A DNA stretch of 64,000 bases, taken from contig UCNE01000010.1 in the NCBI GenBank assembly GCA_900473685.1, forward strand, positions 1 through 64,000, in the 5' to 3' direction. Positions 44,590 through 55,944 of this stretch are shown here, piece by piece. The notes beneath the pieces were generated by a model. The model made no database searches. It worked only from the letters and a program-made list of their open reading frames with translations, and had not been told where the DNA came from. Numbering within the stretch: position 1 is the stretch's first letter; each line of letters opens with the position of its first letter. The DNA comes from Hyphomicrobiales bacterium. GTDB lineage: Bacteria > Pseudomonadota > Alphaproteobacteria > Rhizobiales > Rhizobiaceae. The position numbers were made by a program, and so were the translations under genes.

Positions 44590-44991
44590 ATGAAACAGAG
44601 CATCGCCCTGATCGCCCTCGTCGTTGCCGACTATGACGAGGCAATCGACTTCTACGTCAACAAACTCGGCTTCGTTCTCGTCGAGGACAGCTATCAACCG
44701 GAACAGGATAAGCGCTGGGTGGTCGTCCGCCCGCCCGGCGATGGCGGCACGTCGCTGCTTCTGGCACGGGCTTCCTCAGAGCATCAGGAAACATTCATCG
44801 GCAACCAGGCCAGTGGCCGGGTCTTCCTGTTCCTGCAGACCGATGATTTCTGGCGGGATCATGCGAAGATGACCGCAGCCGGCATCCGCTTCACCCGTGA
44901 GCCGAAAGAAGCCCCCTACGGCATCGTCGCCGTGTTCGAGGACCTCTATGGAAACCTGTGGGATTTAGTGCAGTTCACTGACGGGCGCTAA
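44590..44991 (+). CDS. VOC-family protein (glyoxalase-like)
   Basis: A 133-residue vicinal-oxygen-chelate protein: MKQSIALIALVVADYDEAID, FYVNKLGFVLVEDSY, and the C-terminal repeat FEDLYGNLWDLVQF with the expected Glu/His-type ligand pattern. It may be a small resistance, extradiol or epimerase-type protein. GGAGG lies before the ATG. It is divergent from the ArsR gene across the operator; shared control is possible. Confidence 0.85.
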   Translation: MKQSIALIALVVADYDEAIDFYVNKLGFVLVEDSYQPEQDKRWVVVRPPGDGGTSLLLARASSEHQETFIGNQASGRVFLFLQTDDFWRDHAKMTAAGIRFTREPKEAPYGIVAVFEDLYGNLWDLVQFTDGR

Positions 44992-44994
44992 AGA

Positions 44995-45435
44995 TCACCG
45001 CTTCTTGAACGGCTCCATGCCCTTGCGGGCGAGTTCGTCGGCGCGTTCGTTTTCCGGGTGACCGGCATGGCCCTTGACCCAGTGCCACGTGACCTTGTGG
45101 CTCTTATTGGCAACATCAAGCGCCTGCCAGAGTTCGCCGTTCTTCACCGGTTTCTTGTCGGCGGTCTTCCAGCCATTCTTCTTCCAGCCGTGGATCCACT
45201 TCGAGATGCCGTCCATGACATATTTGCTGTCGGTGTAGAGATCGACCTCGCATGGGGTTTTCAAGCTGGTCAGCGCGGTGATCGCGGCCAGCAGCTCCAT
45301 GCGGTTGTTGGTGGTTTCGGCTTCGCCGCCGCACAGGTCCTTCTCGGTTTCGCCATAGCGCAGCACAGCGCCCCAGCCGCCCGGCCCCGGATTTCCCGAG
45401 CAGGCTCCATCGGTGAAGATATCGACATGTTTCAT
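44995..45435 (-). CDS. rnhA: Ribonuclease HI
   Basis: A 146-residue RNase HI, the usual length: [20 protein letters not shown], then the catalytic Glu in [13 protein letters not shown], Asp in [11 protein letters not shown] and the final Asp in [11 protein letters not shown]. It degrades the RNA of RNA-DNA hybrids. Its ATG overlaps the thrB stop (ATGA), so it is translated from the ispH-thrB side. A longer frame to 45720 overlaps thrB and is rejected. Confidence 0.95.
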   Translation of the reverse strand: MKHVDIFTDGACSGNPGPGGWGAVLRYGETEKDLCGGEAETTNNRMELLAAITALTSLKTPCEVDLYTDSKYVMDGISKWIHGWKKNGWKTADKKPVKNGELWQALDVANKSHKVTWHWVKGHAGHPENERADELARKGMEPFKKR

Positions 45436-46412
45436 GCAGGCAGTGTCTCGTTCGTCAGGCCGTATTCGGCAGCAGTTGCGATGGATCGGTGGAATTGCAG
45501 TTTCTTCAGATATTCGAGCGGATCTTTCTTGACCACCAGAGCGCCCGCCGGCGTCATCAGCCAATCGTAGAGCCGGGTCAGGAAGAAGCGCAGAGCTGAG
45601 CCGCGGGCAAGCAGCGGCAGGGCTTCGATCTCGCCCGATGTCAGCGGCCGCACGCTCTGATAGCCTGCCAGCAACGCCATGCCCTTGGTGATGTTGAAGG
45701 CGCCGTCCTTTTCGAAGCACCAGGCGTTCAGGCAGACGGAAACGTCATAGGCGAGCAGGTCGTTGCAGGCGAAGTAGAAGTCGATCAGGCCGGACAGCTC
45801 GTCGCCGAGGAAGAAGACATTGTCGGGGAAGAGATCGGCATGGATGACCCCTTCCGGCAGGTCCTTCGGCCAATGGGCCTCGAGGAAATCGAGCTCGGCG
45901 GCAATCTCGGTCTGCAAGCCCGGCTGCACCTCGTCGGCGCGATCGCGCGAATTGTTCCACAGCGGCCGCCAGCCGCCAACGGAAAGCGCATTGGGACGGC
46001 GGATCTCAAACCCCTCGCCTGCCACGTGCATGGCGGCCAAGGCTTTGCCGACCTCGCGGCAATGATTGGCATCGGGCTTGCGCAGCCACATGCCTTCAAT
46101 AAACGAAATGACGGCAGCCGGACGGCCGGACAGATGACCGAGCAGCTTGCCATCGGCGCGCGGCAGCGGCAGCGGGCAGGAAAGCCCCTTGTCGGCGAGA
46201 TGGTGCATCAGGCCAAGGAAGAACGGCAGGTCGTTCTGGTCCACCCGCTTTTCATAAAGCGTCAGGATGTAGGAGCCCTTGGTGGTGTGCAGCAGGAAAT
46301 TGGTGTTTTCGACGCCTTCGGCAATGCCCTTGTAGGATGTCAGCGTGCCGACGTCATATTGCTTCAGGAAGCCGTTGAGATCGTCTTCGGTAATGTCGGT
46401 GTAAACTGCCAA
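45432..46412 (-). CDS. thrB: Homoserine kinase (APH-fold ThrB)
   Basis: A 326-residue ThrB2-type kinase related to aminoglycoside phosphotransferases: [38 protein letters not shown], catalytic loop [13 protein letters not shown], and [16 protein letters not shown]. It phosphorylates homoserine for threonine synthesis, upstream of ThrC. It overlaps rnhA by ATGA. Between it and ispH lies a 30-base inverted repeat that may separate the two transcripts. Confidence 0.94.
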   Translation of the reverse strand: MAVYTDITEDDLNGFLKQYDVGTLTSYKGIAEGVENTNFLLHTTKGSYILTLYEKRVDQNDLPFFLGLMHHLADKGLSCPLPLPRADGKLLGHLSGRPAAVISFIEGMWLRKPDANHCREVGKALAAMHVAGEGFEIRRPNALSVGGWRPLWNNSRDRADEVQPGLQTEIAAELDFLEAHWPKDLPEGVIHADLFPDNVFFLGDELSGLIDFYFACNDLLAYDVSVCLNAWCFEKDGAFNITKGMALLAGYQSVRPLTSGEIEALPLLARGSALRFFLTRLYDWLMTPAGALVVKKDPLEYLKKLQFHRSIATAAEYGLTNETLPA

Positions 46413-46455
46413 GGTGTGATCTCTGAGCTAGAATTGGGAAAGGGTTTGCCGGTCC

Positions 46456-46572
46456 ATGGATCCTCGGGTCAAGCCCGAGGATGACGAAGAGAGTATGTGG
46501 CGGTCACAACGAGCGGCTCAGAAACTGACGGGAACCGAGGCTGTCATCCTCGGGCTTGACCCGAGGATCCAT
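46456..46572. repeat. Perfect 30-base inverted repeat (rhizobial type)
   Basis: ATGGATCCTCGGGTCAAGCC... (46456-46485) and its exact complement (46543-46572) surround 57 bases. Each arm is also internally palindromic (CCTCGGGTCAAGCCCGAGG). I remember this family as common in rhizobial genomes between genes. It may act as a terminator or mRNA stabiliser between ispH and thrB. Confidence 0.8.
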
Positions 46573-46590
46573 GCCGCCTGCCCTCATCAC

Positions 46591-47601
46591 CTACTCCCCG
46601 TTCACAAATGCCATGTCCTGCACCGTCAGCGGCACGTGGCGAAGCTCGCGGTTGACGAGGAAGTTTTCGGTTTCCTCGACCGTGTCGGCAAGCTCCACTG
46701 CTGCCTTGTATCGTGCGCGAAAAGCCTCGATGATCTCGTTGACGATCACTTCCGGCGCCGACGCACCCGCCGACAGGCCGACTGTAGAGATATCGGCAAA
46801 ATCATCCCAGTCGATTTCCGACGCGCGCTGGACCAGCACCGATTTTTTTGCACCGGCCCGCAGCGCTACTTCGACCAGACGCTTGGAGTTCGACGAATTG
46901 GGAGCGCCGACGATGATGAAATGATCACAGCCCGGAGCCGCCTGCTTCACGGCTTCCTGACGGTTCGTCGTCGCGTAGCAGATCGAATCGGCGGCAGGTG
47001 CCGTCAAATTCGGGAAGCGCTCGTGCAGCCGCTTGATGACACCGGCGGTATCATCGACCGACAGCGTCGTCTGGGTGACGAAGCCGAGGTTTTCCGTGTC
47101 CGGCGGCATGTAGGTTTCGGCGTCCTCGACCGTCTCGACCAGCGACACCGCGCCTTCGGGCAGTTGGCCCATCGTACCGATCACTTCCGGATGTCCGGCA
47201 TGGCCGATCAGCACGACATGACGGCCGAGCTTCTGGTGACGCATGGCCTGCTTGTGAACCTTGGAGACCAGCGGGCATGTGGCGTCGAGGTAGAACAGGT
47301 TACGCTCGGTGGCATCGGCAGGCACGGATTTCGGCACGCCGTGGGCCGAAAAGACCACCGGCTGCTTGCGATGCTCCGGCGGGATTTCGTCAAGCTCTTC
47401 AACGAAGATCGCGCCCTTGGCTTCAAGGCCTTCAACAACGTAGCGATTGTGAACGATCTCGTGACGGACATAGACCGGCGCGCCGTATTCCTTCAGCGCC
47501 AGAACGACGATCTGGATCGCCCGGTCGACACCGGCGCAGAAGCCGCGCGGGCCGCAGAGGCGCAGGGTGATCGGGGTCTTTGCTGGAAGGGAAGCCGCCA
47601 T
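46591..47601 (-). CDS. ispH: 4-hydroxy-3-methylbut-2-enyl diphosphate reductase
   Basis: A 336-residue IspH (HMBPP reductase, last step of the MEP isoprenoid pathway). The three 4Fe-4S cysteines are in [24 protein letters not shown] and [12 protein letters not shown]. Its start is 3 bases after the stop of the DUF1304 gene, so they are cotranscribed. It supplies isoprenoid precursors, e.g. for the heme O farnesyl group made by CtaB nearby. Confidence 0.96.
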   Translation of the reverse strand: MAASLPAKTPITLRLCGPRGFCAGVDRAIQIVVLALKEYGAPVYVRHEIVHNRYVVEGLEAKGAIFVEELDEIPPEHRKQPVVFSAHGVPKSVPADATERNLFYLDATCPLVSKVHKQAMRHQKLGRHVVLIGHAGHPEVIGTMGQLPEGAVSLVETVEDAETYMPPDTENLGFVTQTTLSVDDTAGVIKRLHERFPNLTAPAADSICYATTNRQEAVKQAAPGCDHFIIVGAPNSSNSKRLVEVALRAGAKKSVLVQRASEIDWDDFADISTVGLSAGASAPEVIVNEIIEAFRARYKAAVELADTVEETENFLVNRELRHVPLTVQDMAFVNGE

Positions 47602-47604
47602 TTA

Positions 47605-47970
47605 TCAGAATGCCAGTAGAGTAAACACAAGTGCGAGAATTGCCGGGCCGCCCTGCACCAAAAGGATGCGCGGCTTGACCGACCATGCGCCATATATAGC
47701 GGCAACGATCACGCACACAAGGAAGAACAGCTTCAACTGGAACGCAAATTCCGGCGGAGAGGCGATGAGCGACCAGACAAGTCCAGCGGCGAGGAAGCCA
47801 TTGTAGAGCCCCTGATTGGCCGCCAGAACCTTGGTCGCCTCAGCCTGTTCCGCCGTCATCCGAAAGACTTTGCGTCCCTGCGGGCCGGTCCAGAGAAACA
47901 TTTCGAGCACCAGAAAACCGGCATGCAAGAGAGCCGTCAGAGCGATCAGGATGTTTGCGAGAATGGCCAT
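47605..47970 (-). CDS. DUF1304 membrane protein
   Basis: A 121-residue protein with four TM helices (ILIALTALLHAGFLVLEMFL, GLYNGFLAAGLVWSLIA, FFLVCVIVAAIYGAW, GGPAILALVFTLLA), the DUF1304 layout. It contains TGPQGRKVFRMTAEQAEATK between helices 1 and 2. Function unknown. It lies in the SURF1-DUF1304-ispH run, with 32 bases from SURF1. Confidence 0.85.
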   Translation of the reverse strand: MAILANILIALTALLHAGFLVLEMFLWTGPQGRKVFRMTAEQAEATKVLAANQGLYNGFLAAGLVWSLIASPPEFAFQLKLFFLVCVIVAAIYGAWSVKPRILLVQGGPAILALVFTLLAF

Positions 47971-48002
47971 ACGATTTCCTTCAGCAGCGATGGTGGCCGA
48001 GC

Positions 48003-48749
48003 TTATGTCTTCCGCTTGAAGATGAAAATCCCGCTGATGACGACCAGTGCTGCTGCCAGCCCGTACCAGGTCATTGCATATTGCAAATGGCTGTTGGGCA
48101 GGTCGAACTGGGTCACGCCGCCGATCGGCATGCCACCCTCGTGCGGTGTTGCGTCCGCGTCGATGAAGAAAGGTACGACCTTGGCCGGGTCGAGGCCGAC
48201 GCTCGAGGCCATGACATCGAGGTCCTTCCAGTAGAAGATGTTCTTGGCGATGTCATTGTCCGGCACGGCCCAGGATGGCTTTGCCAGGAGCTTGGCGCGG
48301 GACAGCCCGGTGACGGTCTGTTCGCCGGTCAGCTGGCCCAGCTTGCGCATTTCCGGCTCTTTCGCCTCGAAGGTGACAAAGCCGCGATTGACGAGGACGA
48401 TCTGGGCGTCGGCCAGTTGCAGCGGTGTATAGACGTAATAACCGGTGCGGCCCCCGTAGGTGGCGAAGAAATGCCGTTCCTTATTGTTGAGGTAGGTGCC
48501 GGTGACGCGCACGGTGCGGTAGTCGACATCCTCCCCGGCCTTGGCCAGAGCCTCGATTGCAGCGAGATCGGCGGGCGGCGCAGCACGCCGTTCGGCAATC
48601 GATGCCAGAAGCCCCTCTTTCCAAGCCAGCCGTTCCATCTGCCATGTGCCGAGGCCTAAAAGGATCACCAGCGCGACAAGAACCAGCACGATGCCAGCGA
48701 CGCGGCCGATCAGCCCGCCTCGTTTTTTGTCCAACACGGTATCAGCCAC
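48003..48749 (-). CDS. SURF1-family oxidase assembly protein
   Basis: A 248-residue SURF1/Shy1 homologue: an N-terminal TM (VAGIVLVLVALVILLGLGTW), the conserved QMERLAWKEGLL, GTYLNNKERHF, RTGYYVYTPLQL, VLVNRGFV and the C-terminal TM (MTWYGLAAALVVISGIFIF). It helps insert heme a into subunit I. The best start is GTG 48749, overlapping the stop of DUF983 (GTGGCTGA); an ATG at 48773 would overlap further. It acts on CtaD. Confidence 0.9.
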   Translation of the reverse strand: MADTVLDKKRGGLIGRVAGIVLVLVALVILLGLGTWQMERLAWKEGLLASIAERRAAPPADLAAIEALAKAGEDVDYRTVRVTGTYLNNKERHFFATYGGRTGYYVYTPLQLADAQIVLVNRGFVTFEAKEPEMRKLGQLTGEQTVTGLSRAKLLAKPSWAVPDNDIAKNIFYWKDLDVMASSVGLDPAKVVPFFIDADATPHEGGMPIGGVTQFDLPNSHLQYAMTWYGLAAALVVISGIFIFKRKT

Positions 48750-49158
48750 GATCGATTTCGCCCTGGCGCGCATTGTTGCGGAATTGCACATTGATCAGCA
48801 CGCCCTTGAGCATACGCATGAGAACCAGGCTGAAGACGATGGCGAGCGGTATCCACAACAGGAAATGCACCCAGAGCGGTGGATTGATATTGACCTCCAT
48901 CCAGAGCGCGGCCCCGACCACGATGAAGCCGACGATCAGGATGACAAAGACCACCGGACCATCGCCCGCATCGGCAAAGCCGTAGTCGAGGCCGCAATTG
49001 GCGCAGGACGGCTTCATCGTCAAAAATCCGTCGAACAGCTTACCCTCACCGCATCGCGGACAAAGCCCCTTGAGCCCTGCCTTGACCGGCTCGACCGGCG
49101 GGAAATGTGCGCTGTCTTCGTGCATGTCGTCCTGATCCTTCTTGCGCTGCTCCTCCAT
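48742..49158 (-). CDS. DUF983 membrane protein
   Basis: A 138-residue protein with a zinc-ribbon-like CPRCGEGKLFDGFL, then KPSCANCGLDYG and two TM helices (VVFVILIVGFIVVGAALW, LLWIPLAIVFSLVLMRML). DUF983 genes usually accompany cytochrome oxidase operons. Role unknown. Overlaps the SURF1 start and lies after the ctaE terminator. Confidence 0.85.
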   Translation of the reverse strand: MEEQRKKDQDDMHEDSAHFPPVEPVKAGLKGLCPRCGEGKLFDGFLTMKPSCANCGLDYGFADAGDGPVVFVILIVGFIVVGAALWMEVNINPPLWVHFLLWIPLAIVFSLVLMRMLKGVLINVQFRNNARQGEIDRG

Positions 49159-49237
49159 AACCCATTCGCACCGGCAACGATATATCGGCCCCCGCGACGT
49201 TTAGGCTCAACAGCGCGCTTTCACACAGGCAAAGAAA

Positions 49238-49263
49238 AAGGCGGGCGCACCTGCACCCGCCTT
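49238..49263 (-). terminator. Rho-independent terminator of the cta operon
   Basis: On the minus strand AAGGCGGG ... CCCGCCTT pair and are followed by a T-rich run, 26 bases past the ctaE stop. It separates ctaE from DUF983-SURF1. Confidence 0.85.
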
Positions 49264-49288
49264 CACAATTTTTCAGTTCAGAAATCGA

Positions 49289-50167
49289 TCACATGTGAGC
49301 GATCGGGGCACCCCAGCCACCCCAGATGTAGATCGAGAAGAACAGGAACAGCCAGACCACGTCAACGAAGTGCCAGTACCAGGCGGCAGCTTCGAAGCCG
49401 AAATGCTGCTTGGGGGTGAAGTCGCCCTTCAGCGCGCGGATTAGGCAGATCGCCAGGAAGATCGTGCCGACCAGGACGTGGAAGCCGTGGAAACCGGTCG
49501 CCATGAAGAACGTCGCGCCGTAGATCGAATCCTTGAAGGCGAACGGTGCGTGGACATATTCGTAGGCCTGAACGCCCGAGAACAGGATGCCGAGCAGAAC
49601 AGTGAGCGTCAGGCCGCTGATCAGGCCCTTGCGATCGCCGTGCAGCAGCGCGTGGTGTGCCCAGGTGACCGTTGTGCCGGAAAGCAGCAGGATAACCGTG
49701 TTGTAGAGCGGCAGGTGCCAGGGGTCGAGGACTTCGATGCCCTTCGGCGGCCATACACCGCCGGTAAAGACCGAACGCGTTGCCTGGATGGCTTCGCCCG
49801 GGAACAGGCTGGCATCGAAATAGGCCCAGAACCACGCCACGAAGAACATCACTTCAGACGCGATGAACATGATCATGCCGTAGCGCAGGTGCAGCGACAC
49901 GACACGGGTGTGGTGGCCCTCATGCGCTTCCTTGATCGTGTCCGACCACCAGCCGTACATCGTGTAGAGAACGACGGAGAGACCGATGAAGAAGAACCAC
50001 GGATGCGCCCAGTCGAGACCGAACAGGTGCAGCGTGCCACCCGACAGGTATCGCATGTAGCCGACGCCGCCGAAGGCCATGACAAAGGCGCCGATCGAAG
50101 CGATCAGCGGCCACGGGCTCGGATCAATAATGTGGTAGTCGTGGTTTTTCTGGTGCGCATCGGCCAT
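49289..50167 (-). CDS. ctaE: Cytochrome c oxidase subunit III
   Basis: A 292-residue aa3-oxidase subunit III with seven TM helices: [61 protein letters not shown]-type later loops ([16 protein letters not shown]) and [14 protein letters not shown]. The conserved Glu and His of the SEVMFF and GFHGFHV regions are present. It is the last gene of the operon, before a terminator. Confidence 0.95.
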   Translation of the reverse strand: MADAHQKNHDYHIIDPSPWPLIASIGAFVMAFGGVGYMRYLSGGTLHLFGLDWAHPWFFFIGLSVVLYTMYGWWSDTIKEAHEGHHTRVVSLHLRYGMIMFIASEVMFFVAWFWAYFDASLFPGEAIQATRSVFTGGVWPPKGIEVLDPWHLPLYNTVILLLSGTTVTWAHHALLHGDRKGLISGLTLTVLLGILFSGVQAYEYVHAPFAFKDSIYGATFFMATGFHGFHVLVGTIFLAICLIRALKGDFTPKQHFGFEAAAWYWHFVDVVWLFLFFSIYIWGGWGAPIAHM

Positions 50168-50232
50168 GTGGACTATCCCCGATAAGTCTTTCTCATGTCG
50201 TCATTTCCGGCTTAGCCGAAAACTGTGATCTG

Positions 50233-50841
50233 TCAAAGTTTGTTGTCAGTTTCGGCAGGCTTTACCGTCAGCGCCGCAACCGGCTTTGACGGTTCGCGGG
50301 CGTAGAACGTGTAGGACAAGGTCAGTGTGTTGATCCCCTTGGTCTCAACCGCCTTGACGATTTCCGGATCGACGAAGAACACCACCGGCATCTTCAAATC
50401 TTCGCCGGGCTGCAGCGTCGTCTCGGTGAAGCAGAAGCACTCGACCTTGTTGAAATAGGCCCCGGCCGCCATTGGCGTCACGTTGAAGACCGCCTGACCG
50501 GTCGTCGCCTTTTTCGCCATGTTGGTTGCTTCGAACTCGATCTGCACCGTTTCGCCGATCTTCAGTTCGATCTCGCGCTGCACCGGCTTGAAGCTCCAGG
50601 GCAGGTCGGAGGCGATATTGGCATCGAACGTCACCTTGATCTTCTTGTCGAGGATGACGTCGGAGGCCTGCTCGACCCGCTTGGTCGTGCCGTTATAGCC
50701 GGTTACCCGGCAGAACATGTCGTAGAGCGGCACGGCAGCATAGGCCATGCCGGTCATGCCGACGACGAAGGCGACACAGGTCGCGACGATGACGCCGTTT
50801 GCCCGTTCCTTCTTCTGCTCTGTCGTTTTGATCGGTGCCAT
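50233..50841 (-). CDS. ctaG: Cytochrome c oxidase assembly protein CtaG (Cox11)
   Basis: A 202-residue Cox11 homologue: one TM ([20 protein letters not shown]), then [14 protein letters not shown] and the copper motif [15 protein letters not shown] (CFCF). It delivers copper to the CuB site of CtaD. It lies 9 bases from the CoxF-like gene in the same transcript. Confidence 0.94.
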   Translation of the reverse strand: MAPIKTTEQKKERANGVIVATCVAFVVGMTGMAYAAVPLYDMFCRVTGYNGTTKRVEQASDVILDKKIKVTFDANIASDLPWSFKPVQREIELKIGETVQIEFEATNMAKKATTGQAVFNVTPMAAGAYFNKVECFCFTETTLQPGEDLKMPVVFFVDPEIVKAVETKGINTLTLSYTFYAREPSKPVAALTVKPAETDNKL

Positions 50842-50850
50842 GATCGCTCC

Positions 50851-50991
50851 TTACTGGACCATGCCGTTGCTGAACTTGATCAGCGTCACGATATAGAAAA
50901 TGGCAACGAGACCGAAGAGAACAACGCCAAGCGCGATATTGCGGCCGCGGCGCGACTTCTTCTGGGCGTCCGTGAGTGTCACGAGTTCCAT
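50851..50991 (-). CDS. CoxF-like short membrane protein, 46 aa
   Basis: A 46-residue protein beginning [20 protein letters not shown], with a single TM (LGVVLFGLVAIFYIVTLIKF). It is in the position of the small CoxF/CtaF-type protein in rhizobial cta operons. It starts at the TGATG overlap with ctaB and ends just before ctaG, both indicating a true gene. Its role is probably in oxidase assembly or stability. Confidence 0.8.
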   Translation of the reverse strand: MELVTLTDAQKKSRRGRNIALGVVLFGLVAIFYIVTLIKFSNGMVQ

Positions 50992-51947
50992 CAGGCAACC
51001 TTTCCGGCAGTGAGCCACAACGTGGCAATCAGATGATCGACCATCAGCGCGGAGAAGATCGCGAAGAGATAGAGGATCGAGAACGCAAACAGTTTCTTGG
51101 CCGGGATCATCTTCTCGTCGCCCTCCGGCATGCGATGCACGCCGATAGAATACCAGATGAAGCCGAGGCCGAGCGCTGCGGCAAAAGCGCCGTAATAATA
51201 GCTCGAGAAACCGAGCACCGTCGGCACGACACCGATGATTGCGGTCAGAACGGCATAGATGACGATCTGCGTCTTGGTGGTCGCCTCGCCCGAGACATTC
51301 GGCAGCATCGGCACACCGACGGCGCCGTAATCGCGCATCTTGAACAGCGCCAGCGCCCAGAAATGAGCCGGTGTCCACAGGAAGGTGATGAGGAAGAGGA
51401 CGATGCTCTCGATGGCAATCCCGTTGGTGACGCAGGCCCAGCCGATCATCGGCGGGAAAGCGCCGGCGGCTCCGCCGATGACGATGTTCTGCGGCGTCGA
51501 GCGCTTCAGCCACATCGTGTAGATCACCACGTAGAAGAAAATCGTGAAGGCAAGCAGGCCGGCCGACAACCAGTTGACGACGATGCCGAGGATGCAGACC
51601 GAGAAAGCCGACAGCGTCAATCCGAACGACAGCGCTTCCTGCGCTGTGATCTTGCCGGCCGGGATCGGCCGCTTTGCCGTGCGGGTCATGACCGCGTCGA
51701 TATCCGCGTCGTACCACATGTTGAGGGCACCGGAAGCTCCAGCACCCACGGCGATACAGAGGATCGCTATGAAACCGATGAAAGGATTGATGTGCCCGGG
51801 TGCCATCACCATGCCGGCGAGGCCCGTAAACACCACCAGCGACATGACGCGCGGCTTCAGCAGCTCGAAATAATCGCGCGCAGAGGCTTCAGAGAGGCGA
51901 ACGCCGCCTTCCGTGCCGCTTGCTTCGTGATTGTCGATAACCCGCAT
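50991..51947 (-). CDS. ctaB: Heme O synthase (protoheme IX farnesyltransferase)
   Basis: A 318-residue UbiA-type prenyltransferase with about nine TM helices. It has [20 protein letters not shown], the Asp-rich motif for prenyl diphosphate binding, and the second-loop [16 protein letters not shown]. It farnesylates heme b to heme O for heme a synthesis. It overlaps the CoxF-like gene by TGATG. Confidence 0.95.
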   Translation of the reverse strand: MRVIDNHEASGTEGGVRLSEASARDYFELLKPRVMSLVVFTGLAGMVMAPGHINPFIGFIAILCIAVGAGASGALNMWYDADIDAVMTRTAKRPIPAGKITAQEALSFGLTLSAFSVCILGIVVNWLSAGLLAFTIFFYVVIYTMWLKRSTPQNIVIGGAAGAFPPMIGWACVTNGIAIESIVLFLITFLWTPAHFWALALFKMRDYGAVGVPMLPNVSGEATTKTQIVIYAVLTAIIGVVPTVLGFSSYYYGAFAAALGLGFIWYSIGVHRMPEGDEKMIPAKKLFAFSILYLFAIFSALMVDHLIATLWLTAGKVA

Positions 51948-51990
51948 GTCCAGTCCTTGGAATTGTCCGGCGCGTTGATGGCGCCGTGTT

Positions 51991-52076
51991 GCCGGGTATA
52001 CCCGGCGTTGAGAGAAGCCGCCTTTGCGGGCGGCTTCGGCCCGGCGTTGAACGAAGCCGCCGTTTCCGGCGGCTTC
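51991..52076. repeat. Tandem hairpin repeats between ctaD and ctaB
   Basis: The palindrome GCCGGGTATACCCGGC (51991-52006) is followed by two copies of a 39-base unit, each CCCGGCGTTGA plus a hairpin: GAAGCCGCC/GGCGGCTTC (52014-52037) and GAAGCCGCCG/CGGCGGCTTC (52053-52076). They lie inside the cta operon and could affect mRNA stability between ctaD and ctaB. Confidence 0.75.
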
Positions 52077-52092
52077 GGATCGATTGCGGCGT

Positions 52093-54694
<2,602 letters not shown>

Positions 54695-55131
54695 TATAGT
54701 GTCTCCCTGGGCGCTTGATCAGGATCAAACCGTAACGCAGAATCCTTAGCCATACTGAAGCGCTTCAAACCACAGTTTGATGAACGCCGCAACATCTGTC
54801 CATTCAAGCCCGTGCGGCATTTTGCGCAAATGACGCTTTTCACACAAACTGTTAAGGCCCCGCGGGCCTTGGAGATGCCGGTAACAACAAAAGCACGCGC
54901 CACGGCATCCGGCATTTCACACCAGCCTCCCCGCCCCTATACCATAGATAAGAGACGACCGGCACTCCGCCGGTGGTGCTTACACCGGTGTTTTGAGGCC
55001 GATTTACCGTTTTAGCCCGGTTTGGAAGCCCCATTTCCGCCACACCGGGCTGGAATGTACCGCGCGGGGCTTTTCATTTGCGGCTACGCGCTTCAAGAAT
55101 AGCCAGACTGATTCTTAAGTTTGAGGTTTTC
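54695..55131. other. Divergent intergenic region between ctaC and IalB
   Basis: About 440 bases. Besides the FNR-type box, it holds a 7-base stem AAGGCCC/GGGCCTT (54854-54870), a possible plus-strand promoter (TTTCAC at 54915, then 17 bases, TATACC at 54938), and two hairpins downstream (CCGGTG/CACCGG near 54970-54990; AGCCCGGT/ACCGGGCT at 55014-55051). The latter would fold in the 5' leader of the IalB mRNA. Confidence 0.5.
54715..54728 (-). promoter_or_regulatory. FNR/FixK-type box at the ctaC start
   Basis: TTGATCAGGATCAA is an exact match to the FNR/FixK consensus TTGAT-N4-ATCAA. Its centre lies about 27 bases before the ctaC start codon, too close to be a class II activator site with a leader, so binding would cover the promoter or start region and repress the operon at low oxygen (inference). 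Confidence 0.65.
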
Positions 55132-55671
55132 ATGGGCCTGTCCCTCCTTTCCCGGCTGCCGATCGCGGCGTTCGGACTAGCTGCCGCCCTTCTTTCCCAT
55201 ACGGCGGCGGCCCAGCAACCCGGAGCACAACAGCCAGGCACACCCGGCACGGTGAAGTCGAACCACGGCGCGTGGTCGATCGTCTGCGACCAGCCGGCAG
55301 GAGCAACTGCCGAACAGTGCGCGCTGATGCAGAACGTCATTGCCGAAGACCGGCCCGAAGTCGGCCTCTCGGTCGTCGTCTTGAAGACGGCGGACCGCAA
55401 GGCGAAGATCCTGCGCGTTCTGGCCCCGCTCGGCGTTCTGCTGCCGAACGGCCTGGGTCTCAATGTCGACGGCAAGGATATCGGCCGCGCCTATTTCGTC
55501 CGCTGCTTCTCCGACGGCTGCTATGCCGAAGTGGTTCTGGAAGACGAACTCCTGAAAACCTTCCGGTCCGGAGCACAGGCGACCTTCATCGTCTTCCAGT
55601 CCCCCGAAGAAGGCATCGGCATTCCCGTCGACCTGAAGGGCTTTGGCGAAGGCTACGACGCGCTGCCGTAA
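55132..55671 (+). CDS. Invasion-associated locus B (IalB)-like protein
   Basis: A 179-residue IalB-like protein with a signal peptide (MGLSLLSRLPIAAFGLAAAL, cut near AAAQ) and a mature beta-rich domain: NHGAWSIVCD, CALMQNVIAEDRPEVGLSVV, LPNGLGLNVDG and FVRCFSDGCYAEVVL. The four mature cysteines fit two disulfides. IalB promotes erythrocyte invasion in Bartonella; in free-living rhizobia the role is unknown. The frame opens at 55078, but the ATG at 55132 starts the signal. Confidence 0.85.
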   Translation: MGLSLLSRLPIAAFGLAAALLSHTAAAQQPGAQQPGTPGTVKSNHGAWSIVCDQPAGATAEQCALMQNVIAEDRPEVGLSVVVLKTADRKAKILRVLAPLGVLLPNGLGLNVDGKDIGRAYFVRCFSDGCYAEVVLEDELLKTFRSGAQATFIVFQSPEEGIGIPVDLKGFGEGYDALP

Positions 55672-55686
55672 GCGGTTTTCCTTCCT

Positions 55687-55810
55687 CTTCTCCCCAACGG
55701 GGAGAAGTGCCGAACGTAAGTGAGGCGATGAGGGGGCCAAGAGCACGGACTGTCTGTGTGGCTCCCCCTCATCCGGCGCGACGCGCCACCTTCTCCCCGC
55801 CGGGGAGAAG
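55687..55810. repeat. Two-hairpin intergenic repeat, copy 2
   Basis: Two 21-base hairpins with arms CTTCTCCCC and GGGGAGAAG (55687-55707 and 55790-55810) enclose GATGAGGGGG and CCCCCTCATC, the same architecture as at 13959-14072. Lies between IalB and tldD. Confidence 0.75.
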
Positions 55811-55944
55811 AAAAGCCGCAGACCTTTGCACACATTGGCAAACCGATGCTTCCTGGGGGAAGCGTCTTGACATCTGCGCTTGCCCCTCACCGCACCTGTC
55901 CCTACATAAAGCACCATATCCCTTCGTATTTGGAGCCCTCGCCC

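Noticed and set aside
55756..55944. N-terminal extension of TldD
   Set aside because: This part is translated from the hairpin repeat; the ATG at 55945 begins the known TldD N-terminus.
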